In this document: positions 53,401-60,690 of the stretch, one piece after another
Layout of the letters: the number at the start of each line of letters is the position of its first letter
Numbering within the stretch: position 1 is the first letter of the stretch
Assembly: GCA_965230045.1 (NCBI GenBank)
Contig: OZ245940.1
Span: forward strand, 2,852,001 to 2,916,000
DNA from: G963662905 sp965230045
Lineage (GTDB): Bacteria > Bacteroidota > Bacteroidia > Bacteroidales > WRLA01
Direction: 5' to 3'
Length of the DNA: 64,000 nucleotides
The notes under the pieces: generated by a model
Database searches by the model: none
Told to the model about the DNA's origin: nothing
What the model saw: only the letters and a program-made list of their open reading frames with translations
Translations under genes and position numbers: made by a program

Positions 53401-55319
53401 GTAAAATGGTCATTTTCATTAGCTTCGATACGGTGCAACATATCGTCCATGCGATATCGCAGTGCACGGTGGCCGATTAATACGCCTTTGGGCTTTCCTG
53501 TTGAGCCGCTCGTATAGATAATATAGGCCGGATCGTCCCAATTCGTGCTTTCTGCTTCCTGTGGCTCAATATTTTTGGGAAGATGGTCTAAATCAATAAT
53601 TTCGCCATCAAAATCACTGAGGTTCTCGAGGAATTTATTACGGCTCAGGATAAAGCGGCATGAAGAATCTTTGAGCATAAAAGCCACACGCTCAGCTGGA
53701 TACTGATGATCAACAGGCATATAGGCACAGCCGGCTTTCAATGCTGCGAGTGGTCCGCACACCATTGCTATATCCGGATCGCTGAGCACGGCAATGATTT
53801 CACCTTTTTGCGCTCCTTTTTGTTTGAGCAAAGCAGCAATGCGCTCGCTTATGGCATCCAGTTCAGCATAGGTGATCTGCTTTTCATCGCAAACAAGTGC
53901 TGTGTTCTGTGGGTATTTTTGTGCTGTTTCGCGGAATATATCCACCACGGTTTTTTCATCCTGCAATGGGTTCATGCTGCTTGTGATCTGCTGCAGCAAA
54001 GCTTCTTTTTCGGCTTGCGGACAGAAAGGAATGGCGCCAATCAGTGTTTCCGGTTCATCAAGTATCGCTTTAAGTAAAGCTTCTAACTGATTATTAATAT
54101 GCTGTATATCCTGACTGCTAAAGGCTTCTTCAGGATGAACATAGAGCAAGCGGAAACCACCCGGGCTGTCGTTAAAAAACAGGTTCAGGATCAACTGGAA
54201 GGGTGGTTGTTCATAATCCGGGAAATGGATTTCTGCCTTAAAAAGCTCTGTGCTGTAGTCGCCCTGACCGATCAGCATATAATTCATCAGATTGTGCAGC
54301 TTATCGTGCTTTTTGCGCAGATCGTCCATCATAATATCCAAAGGATAAGCCGAATGGTTTTTCAGGATATAGCGGTAATCGTCATTGGTCGATTTCAGGA
54401 AATCAATGGCTTTCATATCCTCCAAAGGTGATGAAACAAAAGGAAAAGCATTGACGAACATCCCGGCCATTTGCTTCATTTCCGGCCGGTAGCGGTTGTG
54501 CGTCATACTTCCAATGGCAATTTCCTCATTGCGGCTTACTTTGCTCATATAAATACTGAATACACCCAGCATCAGATTGTAGTAGGAAATTTTATGAATA
54601 TGGCAGAATTCCAGCACATCGCGCCCGGTTTGGTCATCCAGCTTCAATTCCCTGTGTTTGACCTTAATATCTGCTTTTGTGGAGCGGATCATGGGATGGA
54701 CCAGTTCGGGCGGCAGTTCTTCAAAACAGCCTTCCCAATAGGCTTTATCGCGCTCAAATGCGGACGATTTCAAATATTCTGCCTCAAAATCAAGATATTG
54801 CAAATGCGAAGGCGTCCCGGGCAAATCGGTGGACGCACCAGCAACACATTGTTTATAAACGTACTCCAATTGATGGATTAGCAGATGGAAAGTAAACCCA
54901 TCGGAAAGGATATGATGTACATTCAGGAAAATAGCGTGTTCATCGTCCGGTAATTTGAGGATGGCAGCATAAAACAAACGGCTGTCGGTAAAGCGGAAAA
55001 CATGGTTGCGTGCTTTGTCGAGCCACTGATAAAAGCGTTTGCGGCCATAATTATCCGAAAAATCGAGATAATCGGGAACAAAATCCTGATAAGGAGCAAC
55101 ATACTGATAAAACACACCCTCTTTTTGTGTAATTTGCGTGCGCAGGGCATCGTGTGTTTCTACTATTTTAAGCAGTGCGGTTTCCAGATATTCTGCTTTT
55201 GCAAGTCCCTTAAAACGAAGCAGAAACGGATTATTGGCAAATGCTGTGGCGGGATATAATTGTTCGGTAATCAGCTCCCTTTGTTCCGGATGGGATAGTT
55301 TAAATAATTCTGTTTTCAT
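47436..55319 (-). CDS. Two-module NRPS with terminal reductase and C-terminal cyclic-nucleotide-binding domain
   Basis: 2,627 residues. Order: condensation (HHILSDG 135-141); adenylation 1 (YTSGSTGKPKG 602-612, FYGPTE 732-737); carrier 1 (FDLGGHSLK, Ser977); condensation 2 (HHAIFDG 1157-1163); adenylation 2 (YTSGSTGKPKG 1625-1635, MYGITE 1767-1772); carrier 2 (FDIGGHSLR, Ser2019); thioester reductase (TGTTGYLG 2118-2125, Tyr2280, Lys2284); about 120 linker residues; a Crp-like cyclic-nucleotide-binding domain (about 2505-2627) with KRSA at 2571-2574 and no DNA-binding helix-turn-helix. All catalytic motifs are intact. Reductive release predicts a dipeptide aldehyde that may cyclise to a pyrazinone. 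By-eye specificity codes: hydrophobic for A1, Thr-like for A2 (weak). No phosphopantetheinyl transferase or tailoring gene nearby. Confidence 0.95.
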   Translation of the reverse strand: MKTELFKLSHPEQRELITEQLYPATAFANNPFLLRFKGLAKAEYLETALLKIVETHDALRTQITQKEGVFYQYVAPYQDFVPDYLDFSDNYGRKRFYQWLDKARNHVFRFTDSRLFYAAILKLPDDEHAIFLNVHHILSDGFTFHLLIHQLEYVYKQCVAGASTDLPGTPSHLQYLDFEAEYLKSSAFERDKAYWEGCFEELPPELVHPMIRSTKADIKVKHRELKLDDQTGRDVLEFCHIHKISYYNLMLGVFSIYMSKVSRNEEIAIGSMTHNRYRPEMKQMAGMFVNAFPFVSSPLEDMKAIDFLKSTNDDYRYILKNHSAYPLDIMMDDLRKKHDKLHNLMNYMLIGQGDYSTELFKAEIHFPDYEQPPFQLILNLFFNDSPGGFRLLYVHPEEAFSSQDIQHINNQLEALLKAILDEPETLIGAIPFCPQAEKEALLQQITSSMNPLQDEKTVVDIFRETAQKYPQNTALVCDEKQITYAELDAISERIAALLKQKGAQKGEIIAVLSDPDIAMVCGPLAALKAGCAYMPVDHQYPAERVAFMLKDSSCRFILSRNKFLENLSDFDGEIIDLDHLPKNIEPQEAESTNWDDPAYIIYTSGSTGKPKGVLIGHRALRYRMDDMLHRIEANENDHFTKFAGFGFDASVFEIFPAILSGAALHILNDDLKRNVKELFNYTIENQITKSFLPTQFLEQFMEMKAPGSLKIVYTGGDKLQRFTKSSYRVFNFYGPTEACVYATCHEVDHLEDNIPIGDAVKHTRVYILDKNQNLVPQGIAGELCIAGEGLAMEYLNLPEKTKEAFINDPFHEGGKMYCTGDLARYRMDGKIEFLGRIDFQVKIRGFRIEPGEIERVMLQFTDVREAVVVPRKDKNDKAYLCGYFTSSRKIEKKQFTDFLGKALPDYMIPAFLIQLDQMPISTSGKIDRKLLREPTVERELVPAENGVEEKLLSFWKDILGLEEIGVTENFFDLGGHSLKVTQLQSEIQNFFHADIPFSQLFAHANIREQAKLVKSARKVSVDTIERLDARDYYPVSSAQKRLVFWEEMSNAGLMNNIPLIIKLKGKVNESEISSALDQIIQRHESLRTSFDIINGEAVQIVHDNLRFKKKIKDIKPTELHAYIEDFVQSFDIRKAPLFRIHLLRFSADEYCLLMDFHHAIFDGSSFLLFFNELCAILENKVLPTLHVQYRDFADWQNRIHISDMMQEHEQWWMNLFRDEVPVLDLPTDYPRPAVLQQSGKTYSTLLSKEMSAGIHTFATEHQITLYPLFVAVFSSLLGRYASKDDLVLGAGMAGRAHVDVQNLIGMFVNTIVLRNQPVAEKSFTDFMMEVQQNFLEAFDHQDYQFERLVEKLKIERDSSRNPIYDVALVYQSMGFPKRNINGLQLTAEELPAPSAHADIMLEVVEEGDQFRLNWEYRSSLYREDTIERMCRHFVQLMGNILDDPNTKIGEYEIVTPTEEQMLLHDFNQTEASWPDTECVHYIIEQHAAHNPDHIALTFRDQQMSYGEMNHKANQLAHKLRGMGVKPDDYVGIMMDNSVEMIVAILAILKSGGCYVPMKPDFPADRVRYMLGNCGARFMVCPKNYQEKALGFNGEFIDVSDPQVFEGDMPNPEHINKPSDLIYVIYTSGSTGKPKGVMLEHRNITRLFINSEMPYKLDNKDVWSMFHAFSFDFSVWEIFGALLYGARLLIVPKDVIINPSSFLQMLKDEKVTILSQTPGAFYNLIEEDLKTGDHDLAIRYVTFGGEALKPALLADWHKKYPDSRLINMYGITETTVHVTFKEIGDYEIENNISNIGVPIPTLRTYVMDVRQKLMPIGAPGEICVAGDGLARGYLGLQEMTASRFIPNPYLPNEKIYRSGDLARMLPNGEMEYLGRIDFQVKIRGFRIELGEIENRLLAHPDVHECIVLARDDEHGDKYLVAYLETEAHLAVGDIKEFLRKDLPDYMIPGYFICLPKFPMNVNGKVDRKNLPLPDEHIETGKEFVAAQNEVQKKIALAFEKILGITEVSIEDDFFDIGGHSLRAVSLVAELQKDFEVSVNDIFEYRTIAKLAVNIKEKTLDISQKLAQIPEVLLSQAARSIAFEESEAYTKRMQAYRELFSRYDQLEARNDNDYRKILLTGTTGYLGVHLLHELLSGGTTEIYVLVRGKDTNDAQNRLSRHTSYYFGRDYCHDYEERLHVLCGDLGQPDLGLGADLYHDLATKLDAVYHPAALVKHYGDIEVFRKNNVEAVGFLLDLAQKGRKKDFHHVSTLSVFNGSVEGQHDVLYTEDDYDSGQQSGNYYAQTKFEAEKLVMDARSNGLNTSIYRIGNVSVNSRTGKLQSDVEGNAFYSVLKAYVNIGAVPQEFNEVEFAWVNELAASIVLLSKQSALNNACWHLWNTNKIQLADVLTDEKLNLNIEPMDFEGFAAYLARLYDVAAFKPHIEKLLLHMGWIDLLNARPDEVLKEITIEHIISERTDFVLHKLGFVWPANDAALLRKMLIQALAERLAFMRQENPFGKISEELAEALAPIMRRKYYKEGEDVLWENEKADHLNIIEDGYAELSRHSATGWLGTIGLSQKGGMLGLESLTANKRSAVIAEAILGGITLYEVDNEKLKLLMQQNPEIAMHFIDLMGDSIRKLERMIVNLG

Positions 55320-55534
55320 ATGCGCTCTGTTGCTTGGAATTGATTTGGAGTAAAGTTAGGGAATTATTGCCAAGTAGGCGAAGATTGGAGCGAAAAACTT
55401 ATGGTGATAAATGAAAAGGTGTACCGAACAGCAAAAGTGACAGGGGCACTTTTGTGTTCAGCACGTATTAATAGGTTCGATAACAGAAAATTTTTGCCGA
55501 TAAAACAAGAAGAAATTAGTACAACAAAAAAAAT

Positions 55535-55542
55535 TATATTTG
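55535..55542 (+). promoter_or_regulatory. -7 promoter element for the gene at 55577
   Basis: TATATTTG, 34 bp upstream of the ATG. No matching TTTG at -33. Confidence 0.4.
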
Positions 55543-55576
55543 TAGAATAAATATCAGCTCATAAAACGAATGATTG

Positions 55577-56959
55577 ATGAAAAAGATATACCTTATACCC
55601 TTGTTTTTTTTATTTCAACAGTCATATGCACAATTACTTGAAGCAAAAATTGACAATGAAATTTTAGATTCGGTTTATTATTTTGAGTCTGATCAGAACG
55701 ACTATGTGCTAACAGATAAGTACTACATTACCGCAAGAAATGAAAATGGCCATCCCATAAATGCACTCCAGTACAGATATGACCCCATACAGAATGAATG
55801 GCAGAACCGCTATCTGGATTCAATAAGATACTATCCTGATTTTACCAAAAAAGAATACGTAAGAAAATACTGGGATGTGGACAATAACATTTGGGTCGAT
55901 TGTGAATATTCGAAATGGAATGAAGCGGGAAAGCTTGTTGATACATATAGCATCTTCAGGATTCATGGGATTCCAAATGCAACATATGGTAATAGGGCTA
56001 TTAGTATTTATGATGATAACGGTAATTTAAAAGAGCACATTGAGAAGGTGTGCGATACTCATTTAAATTGGAGTATTTCCAGTACCCAGGAATATCAATA
56101 TGATGAACTTAACAGGTTAAAGACCTATATCTTTGATTCGATAACAAAATGGGAATACCTCTATAACGAATTCCATCAGAACGACGAAATTTTTATCTCA
56201 TTGCTTAATTCAAATCAGAAATGGGATACGAGTTGGTATCATGTATTGTCTTATTCAAATGATAGCTTAATTGAAGATTTGACATATCGGTACGGAACAT
56301 CGGATAAAGTAAGCAGAAATACTTATGTATATGATTTTGAGAACAGAATAAGACTGAAAAACTTTGATGATTGGGATACAATTGCTCAAAATTGGCATAC
56401 CAGCGTCATCTTGAAGCATAAATATAATATTGATAATCAACTACTTGAATATGCACACATGGATCGTTTTTCCGGATATTGGAATTTCTTCAGGATAATA
56501 TATGATTATGATGAGAAAGGTAATCTCGTCGAAAATAGACGGCAGAGCGGTGATAGCTCAAACATTCTCGACGAATGGAGGTATTCTTACGTTTATAATA
56601 ATTTCAACAATTTGCATGAAAAAGAATTTCAGACCTTTGATGATGATAATCATATGTGGATCAATGAGACAAAACAAATATTCTATTACTCAATTATTCA
56701 AGATGTTTATGAAAGTAAAACAGACAAAAATTATTTGAAAATATTCCCAAATCCAAGCAGGGACATCATAAACATTCAAGGAGATCCAAACATGAAAATA
56801 ACTGTTATTATTTATGACTTAACAGGGAAGCTCTTAATTTCAGATGAATTTATCGGTAACAGTTTCATCATTGATATGAGCGATTTTCAAGATGGTTTGT
56901 ATATGCTACAGCTAAAATCAATGAAAGGCATTGATAAACAATTGATAATCAAAGATTAA
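55577..56959 (+). CDS. Secreted repeat protein with T9SS sorting domain
   Basis: The start is taken at the ATG 55577; a TTG one codon earlier is less likely. The 460-residue exported protein has signal peptide MKKIYLIPLFFLFQQSYAQ. The body consists of YD-like/Trp-rich repeats (YDDNGNLKEHIE, YDELNRLKTYIFD, YDEKGNLVENRR alternating with NxxWxxxxYxxxY units), reminiscent of RHS-like beta repeats but without an RHS core. The final 75 residues (IFPNPSRDIINIQGD...FQDGLYMLQLKS...KQLIIKD) are a type A T9SS domain. Function unknown. Transcribed divergently from the NRPS gene. Confidence 0.87.
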   Translation: MKKIYLIPLFFLFQQSYAQLLEAKIDNEILDSVYYFESDQNDYVLTDKYYITARNENGHPINALQYRYDPIQNEWQNRYLDSIRYYPDFTKKEYVRKYWDVDNNIWVDCEYSKWNEAGKLVDTYSIFRIHGIPNATYGNRAISIYDDNGNLKEHIEKVCDTHLNWSISSTQEYQYDELNRLKTYIFDSITKWEYLYNEFHQNDEIFISLLNSNQKWDTSWYHVLSYSNDSLIEDLTYRYGTSDKVSRNTYVYDFENRIRLKNFDDWDTIAQNWHTSVILKHKYNIDNQLLEYAHMDRFSGYWNFFRIIYDYDEKGNLVENRRQSGDSSNILDEWRYSYVYNNFNNLHEKEFQTFDDDNHMWINETKQIFYYSIIQDVYESKTDKNYLKIFPNPSRDIINIQGDPNMKITVIIYDLTGKLLISDEFIGNSFIIDMSDFQDGLYMLQLKSMKGIDKQLIIKD

Positions 56960-57020
56960 TTTTCTTTTGAAACTTTTTTTCTTAAAAGTGCAGGAGGCAA
57001 TTTTGATTGGATCAAATTTA

Positions 57021-57797
57021 TTACAAGCTGAAGCGTAGTCCGTTTTCCAGTTCCAGATCGTATTTTACATCAACAATTTCCGGTCGGCTATCGTATTTAT
57101 AGTGTACCACCATCTGCAAAAAGAGCCTTTTTAAAACTTTAACTTCCAGGACTGCGTCGGCCATAAAGCGAAAATCAGAAAAATTGCGCACCAAAGGCTG
57201 ATAATAAAACACTCCGGCAATATTCACCGTTTCGGAAAGATCATAATCAACTGACAAATAATTCGTTGAGCGTGCATCTGTATTGAAGTTCAGTCCCGAT
57301 TCGAGATTTTGATATTCTTCATCTTCGTACATCATACCGATGCCAATATGAAAATTCAGTTTGCGCAGGCTGTCTGGTTTATCGCTCGCATTCATCGGGT
57401 TTAAACGGATTCCGCCACCCAGCAACAGCCTCTGATTTAGATCAATAAATTCATCGTATTCGAGCTGTGCAAAAGCTTCTGTTGAAAAAACTTTGCTCAG
57501 TTTCCTGATGGCGCGAAAATGGGCAAAACCTTTGTTCTTTACTTTTTCTTCGTTCGCATCTTTATAATCAATACTTCCTACCAGAAAAAAGTTGTACTTG
57601 ACCATATTGTAGTCAAAGCGGATTTTGGCTTCAGTGGTCAGGTAATTGGAATTACCTTTTTCATAGCCAACATTCAGCCCGAGATTGGTGTTAAAACCGG
57701 GTTTTGTTCCGTATTTGCGGTATTTTTCAGTATTCACCTGAGCAATAGAAAACAGGCTGTAGAGCAGGATCAGTGCCGTAAGGAATAATTGTTTCAT
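57021..57797 (-). CDS. DUF481-family outer-membrane protein
   Basis: A 258-residue protein with signal peptide MKQLFLTALILLYSLFSIAQ followed by the DUF481 (YdiY-like) barrel pattern: NLGLNVGYEKGNSNYLTTEAKIRFDYN, KGFAHFRAIRKLSKVFSTEAFAQLEYDEF, LLLGGGIRLN. It ends with DLELENGLRFSL. Such proteins are small outer-membrane barrels of unknown transport role. 47 bp downstream of the TlpA-like gene on the same strand, possibly co-transcribed. Confidence 0.88.
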   Translation of the reverse strand: MKQLFLTALILLYSLFSIAQVNTEKYRKYGTKPGFNTNLGLNVGYEKGNSNYLTTEAKIRFDYNMVKYNFFLVGSIDYKDANEEKVKNKGFAHFRAIRKLSKVFSTEAFAQLEYDEFIDLNQRLLLGGGIRLNPMNASDKPDSLRKLNFHIGIGMMYEDEEYQNLESGLNFNTDARSTNYLSVDYDLSETVNIAGVFYYQPLVRNFSDFRFMADAVLEVKVLKRLFLQMVVHYKYDSRPEIVDVKYDLELENGLRFSL

Positions 57798-57843
57798 AGA
57801 AGCTTATAAATTTGATTTTTTCTAGGATGTAATTTACTGGATG

Positions 57844-58383
57844 TCAATTCTTAATCAGTAATTCTTCAATTTTATCGATCAGCGCATCAAACTCTTTTTC
57901 GTCGAACAAGCGGGTAAGGAACACGATTTTGCCTTCCCGGTCGATCAAAACATTGCGCGTAACACCTGCCTTGTGATGCGCGTAGAGCTGAAAGATTTCG
58001 GCGGCCGGATCAAGTGCCAGCGGGTAAGTGATGCCGGTTTGTTCCGCGAAATTTTGTACTGTTTCCAAAGGTTCATCGCGATCAATACCTATAACAACTA
58101 CGTCTTTATCCTTGAATTTTTGCCAAATCCTTTTTTCGATATGCGGCATTTCCTTGCGGCATACGCCACACCAGCTGGCGGTGAACTGCAGCATCACAAT
58201 ATTGCCTCTTTGCTTTTGAAGGTCGAATTGCTTGCCATTATCGAGCTTTGCTGCAAAAACAGGGGCCTGATCGCCCACTTCAACAATATAGCCGCGGTCT
58301 TTGGGCGTATTTTGTGCCTGAAGCTGATGCCCATATCCTAAAAACAGCAGAAAAACAGATAGTGTGGTTATGAAAATTTTCAT
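57844..58383 (-). CDS. TlpA-like thiol-disulfide oxidoreductase
   Basis: The start is taken at 58383 (MKIFITTLSVFLLFLGYG), which places the hydrophobic signal at the very N-terminus. The 179-residue exported thioredoxin-fold protein has active site WCGVC (in ASWCGVCRKEMPHIEK). The redoxin features QAPVFAAKLDNGKQFDLQKQRGNIVMLQF and the cis-Pro region AGVTRNVLIDREGKIV are present. It probably reduces or exchanges disulfides in the periplasm. The partner is unknown; the DUF481 gene follows. Confidence 0.92.
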   Translation of the reverse strand: MKIFITTLSVFLLFLGYGHQLQAQNTPKDRGYIVEVGDQAPVFAAKLDNGKQFDLQKQRGNIVMLQFTASWCGVCRKEMPHIEKRIWQKFKDKDVVVIGIDRDEPLETVQNFAEQTGITYPLALDPAAEIFQLYAHHKAGVTRNVLIDREGKIVFLTRLFDEKEFDALIDKIEELLIKN

Positions 58384-58522
58384 CGAAATTCTTTTTGTCA
58401 TTCCGGTTTTGTTAGTGATATATTCGTAAAACCCGCCAAAAATAGGAAAAAAATAAAGCTCTGCGTAAAGGCAGATCAGGCTTTTTACGTAACTTGCCCT
58501 TCAATTAAAAAGGAATATCAGC

Positions 58523-60619
58523 ATGGCAACATATCGTTTTTTTAACCGTGACATAAGTTGGTTGTCGTTTAACCATAGGGTATTGGAAGTTGCTTATGAT
58601 GAAGGCCTTCCTTTATACGAACGCATCAAATTCCTGGCAATTTATTCCAATAACCTGGAGGAGTTTTACCGCGTGCGCGTAAGTTATTACCGCGAACTGG
58701 AACGTAGCCTGGATCCGGAACATCCAAAATATAAGAGCGTTAAACCGGATGCTTTTATCCGCGAGATCAACAAAATTGTATCGCGCCACCAGATTGAGTT
58801 TAATGAGCTTTTTTATAACCGGATCATCCCGAAGCTGGAAGAAATCGGCATAGAGCTGCCTGCCTTTGATGCCCGTTTAAATGCTGAACAGGAAGCCCAT
58901 GCCCACAGCATTTTTTCGCATGAAGTTTTGCCGGCGGTGCAGCCCATCCTTTTGGTGAAAAAACGTATCCGGCCATTTTTACGTACAGGTCAGATTTATA
59001 TCGCAATCCAGCTCTATACCAAACAGAAAACGCTCGGGAGCATTAAAGTACGCACGCCGCGTTATGCTTTGCTGAAACTGCCGACCGATCATGATATATC
59101 GCGTTTTATCCAGCTTCCGGTGCGTGAAGGCCGTCATAGCGTGATGTTCCTTGAAGATTTGATTATGCGCTATGCCCATGAAATTTTCCCGGGTTTTCAT
59201 ATCAATAACTGGTACACCATTAAAATTACCCGCGATGCTGACCTGGATTACGAAGATTACGACAATGAAGATCTGATCGAGGCCATTGAACAGCTCGAAC
59301 AAACCCGCGCAGTAGGACGGCCAAACCGCTTCCAGTTTAATAAGGAAATGCCCGAGAATATGTTGCACTTCCTTTTGGAAACACTTGATATATCGCACGA
59401 TACAATTGTAAAAGGCGGGCGGACAAATAATTTCAGGCATTTTTTCTCCTTTCCAAACCCTTTTCATCCGCAACATGAGCTGGAGAACATAAAACCGATT
59501 AAACTGCCGGTTTTCGAAAACGCAGCCTCAATGCTTCAGGTCATTGAAAATCAGGATGTACTTTTAAGTTTTCCATACCAAAGCTTCGAGTATTTTATCA
59601 GCTTTTTGCAGGAAGCCGGTCATACCGACGATGTAGAAAGCATTAAAATTACGCAATATCGTGTTGCTTCCAATTCTGCGGTGGTCAACAGCCTGATTCG
59701 TGCTGCACTCAACGGAAAAGATGTTACCGTTTTTGTGGAGCTGAAAGCCCGTTTTGATGAAGAGGCCAACTTGCAGTATGCAAGGGAAATGAAGCATTCC
59801 GGGATCAAGATAATCTATTTTCTGCCGGGCTTAAAAGTGCATTCAAAAGTTGCACTTATCAAAAGAAAAGCAGGGCCGAAGGGCGAAAACCGTGATTTGA
59901 GCTTCATCGGAACCGGAAACTTCAACGAAAAAACAGCCCGTTTGTATTGCGATCATGGATATTTTACCGCTAATGCGGATATAATTTCCGATCTGAACAA
60001 ACTCTTCAGCTATCTGGAACATCAAACACCCCCGGAAAAATTTGATAAAATCCTTGTGCCCAATTTCAATATGACCGAAACTTTTAAAAAGTTGATTGAC
60101 AAGGAGATAAAACAGGTTCAGAAGGGAGATAAAGCATATATTATAATAAAAGTCAATGGTTTGGAAGATCCGAAAATGATTTCTGAACTCTATAAAGCCA
60201 GTGAAGCAGGTGTGAAAATCGACTGTCTGGTACGCGGCGTAAACTGTTTGATTCCGAATAAGAAATACAGCAAAAATATCCGTATTATCCGTATTGTGGA
60301 CCGTTATCTCGAGCATGCGCGCGTATTTTATTTCTATGCCGGTGGCAAGGAAAAAGTTTATATAGGTTCTGCCGATTGGATGAAACGGAACCTTTACCGG
60401 AGAATTGAATGTGTAATACCCATTCCTGATAAAAAACTAAAACAAGAATTAATTGACATTCTTAATATACAACTGAACGACAATGTCAGTGCCCGACTGG
60501 TGGATGAACATAATGTGAACCAAATAATTGAAGGTGGCAAAAAGAATATACGCACACAGTATGAGCTGTTTAAATATTTTAAAAACAAGTACTTAAGCTC
60601 ACGACCCGAAGAGAAATAA
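58523..60619 (+). CDS. ppk1: Polyphosphate kinase 1
   Basis: A 698-residue enzyme that reversibly polymerises the gamma-phosphate of ATP into polyphosphate. The N-terminal domain begins YRFFNRDISWLSFNHRVLEVA and EEFYRVRVSYY. The two PLD-like catalytic domains carry the autophosphorylated His region LKVHSKVALIKRK, the FIGTGNFNEKTARLYCDHGYFT block, and the second His in YLEHARVFYFYAG...YIGSADWMKRNLYRRIE. An AAGGA sequence lies about 9 bp before the ATG. Length is normal. Divergent from the TlpA-like gene. Confidence 0.97.
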   Translation: MATYRFFNRDISWLSFNHRVLEVAYDEGLPLYERIKFLAIYSNNLEEFYRVRVSYYRELERSLDPEHPKYKSVKPDAFIREINKIVSRHQIEFNELFYNRIIPKLEEIGIELPAFDARLNAEQEAHAHSIFSHEVLPAVQPILLVKKRIRPFLRTGQIYIAIQLYTKQKTLGSIKVRTPRYALLKLPTDHDISRFIQLPVREGRHSVMFLEDLIMRYAHEIFPGFHINNWYTIKITRDADLDYEDYDNEDLIEAIEQLEQTRAVGRPNRFQFNKEMPENMLHFLLETLDISHDTIVKGGRTNNFRHFFSFPNPFHPQHELENIKPIKLPVFENAASMLQVIENQDVLLSFPYQSFEYFISFLQEAGHTDDVESIKITQYRVASNSAVVNSLIRAALNGKDVTVFVELKARFDEEANLQYAREMKHSGIKIIYFLPGLKVHSKVALIKRKAGPKGENRDLSFIGTGNFNEKTARLYCDHGYFTANADIISDLNKLFSYLEHQTPPEKFDKILVPNFNMTETFKKLIDKEIKQVQKGDKAYIIIKVNGLEDPKMISELYKASEAGVKIDCLVRGVNCLIPNKKYSKNIRIIRIVDRYLEHARVFYFYAGGKEKVYIGSADWMKRNLYRRIECVIPIPDKKLKQELIDILNIQLNDNVSARLVDEHNVNQIIEGGKKNIRTQYELFKYFKNKYLSSRPEEK

Positions 60620-60690
60620 CTTTTATTTCACAATGAGTACTGATTAATCTCGATTATTAAGACTATTTTTGCACGCTCAAATTCAGAAGT

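Noticed and set aside
47436..55319. Larger biosynthetic cluster around the NRPS
   Set aside because: Neighbours are tRNA-Arg, a helicase, and a divergent T9SS gene; no PPTase, transporter or tailoring enzyme is evident.
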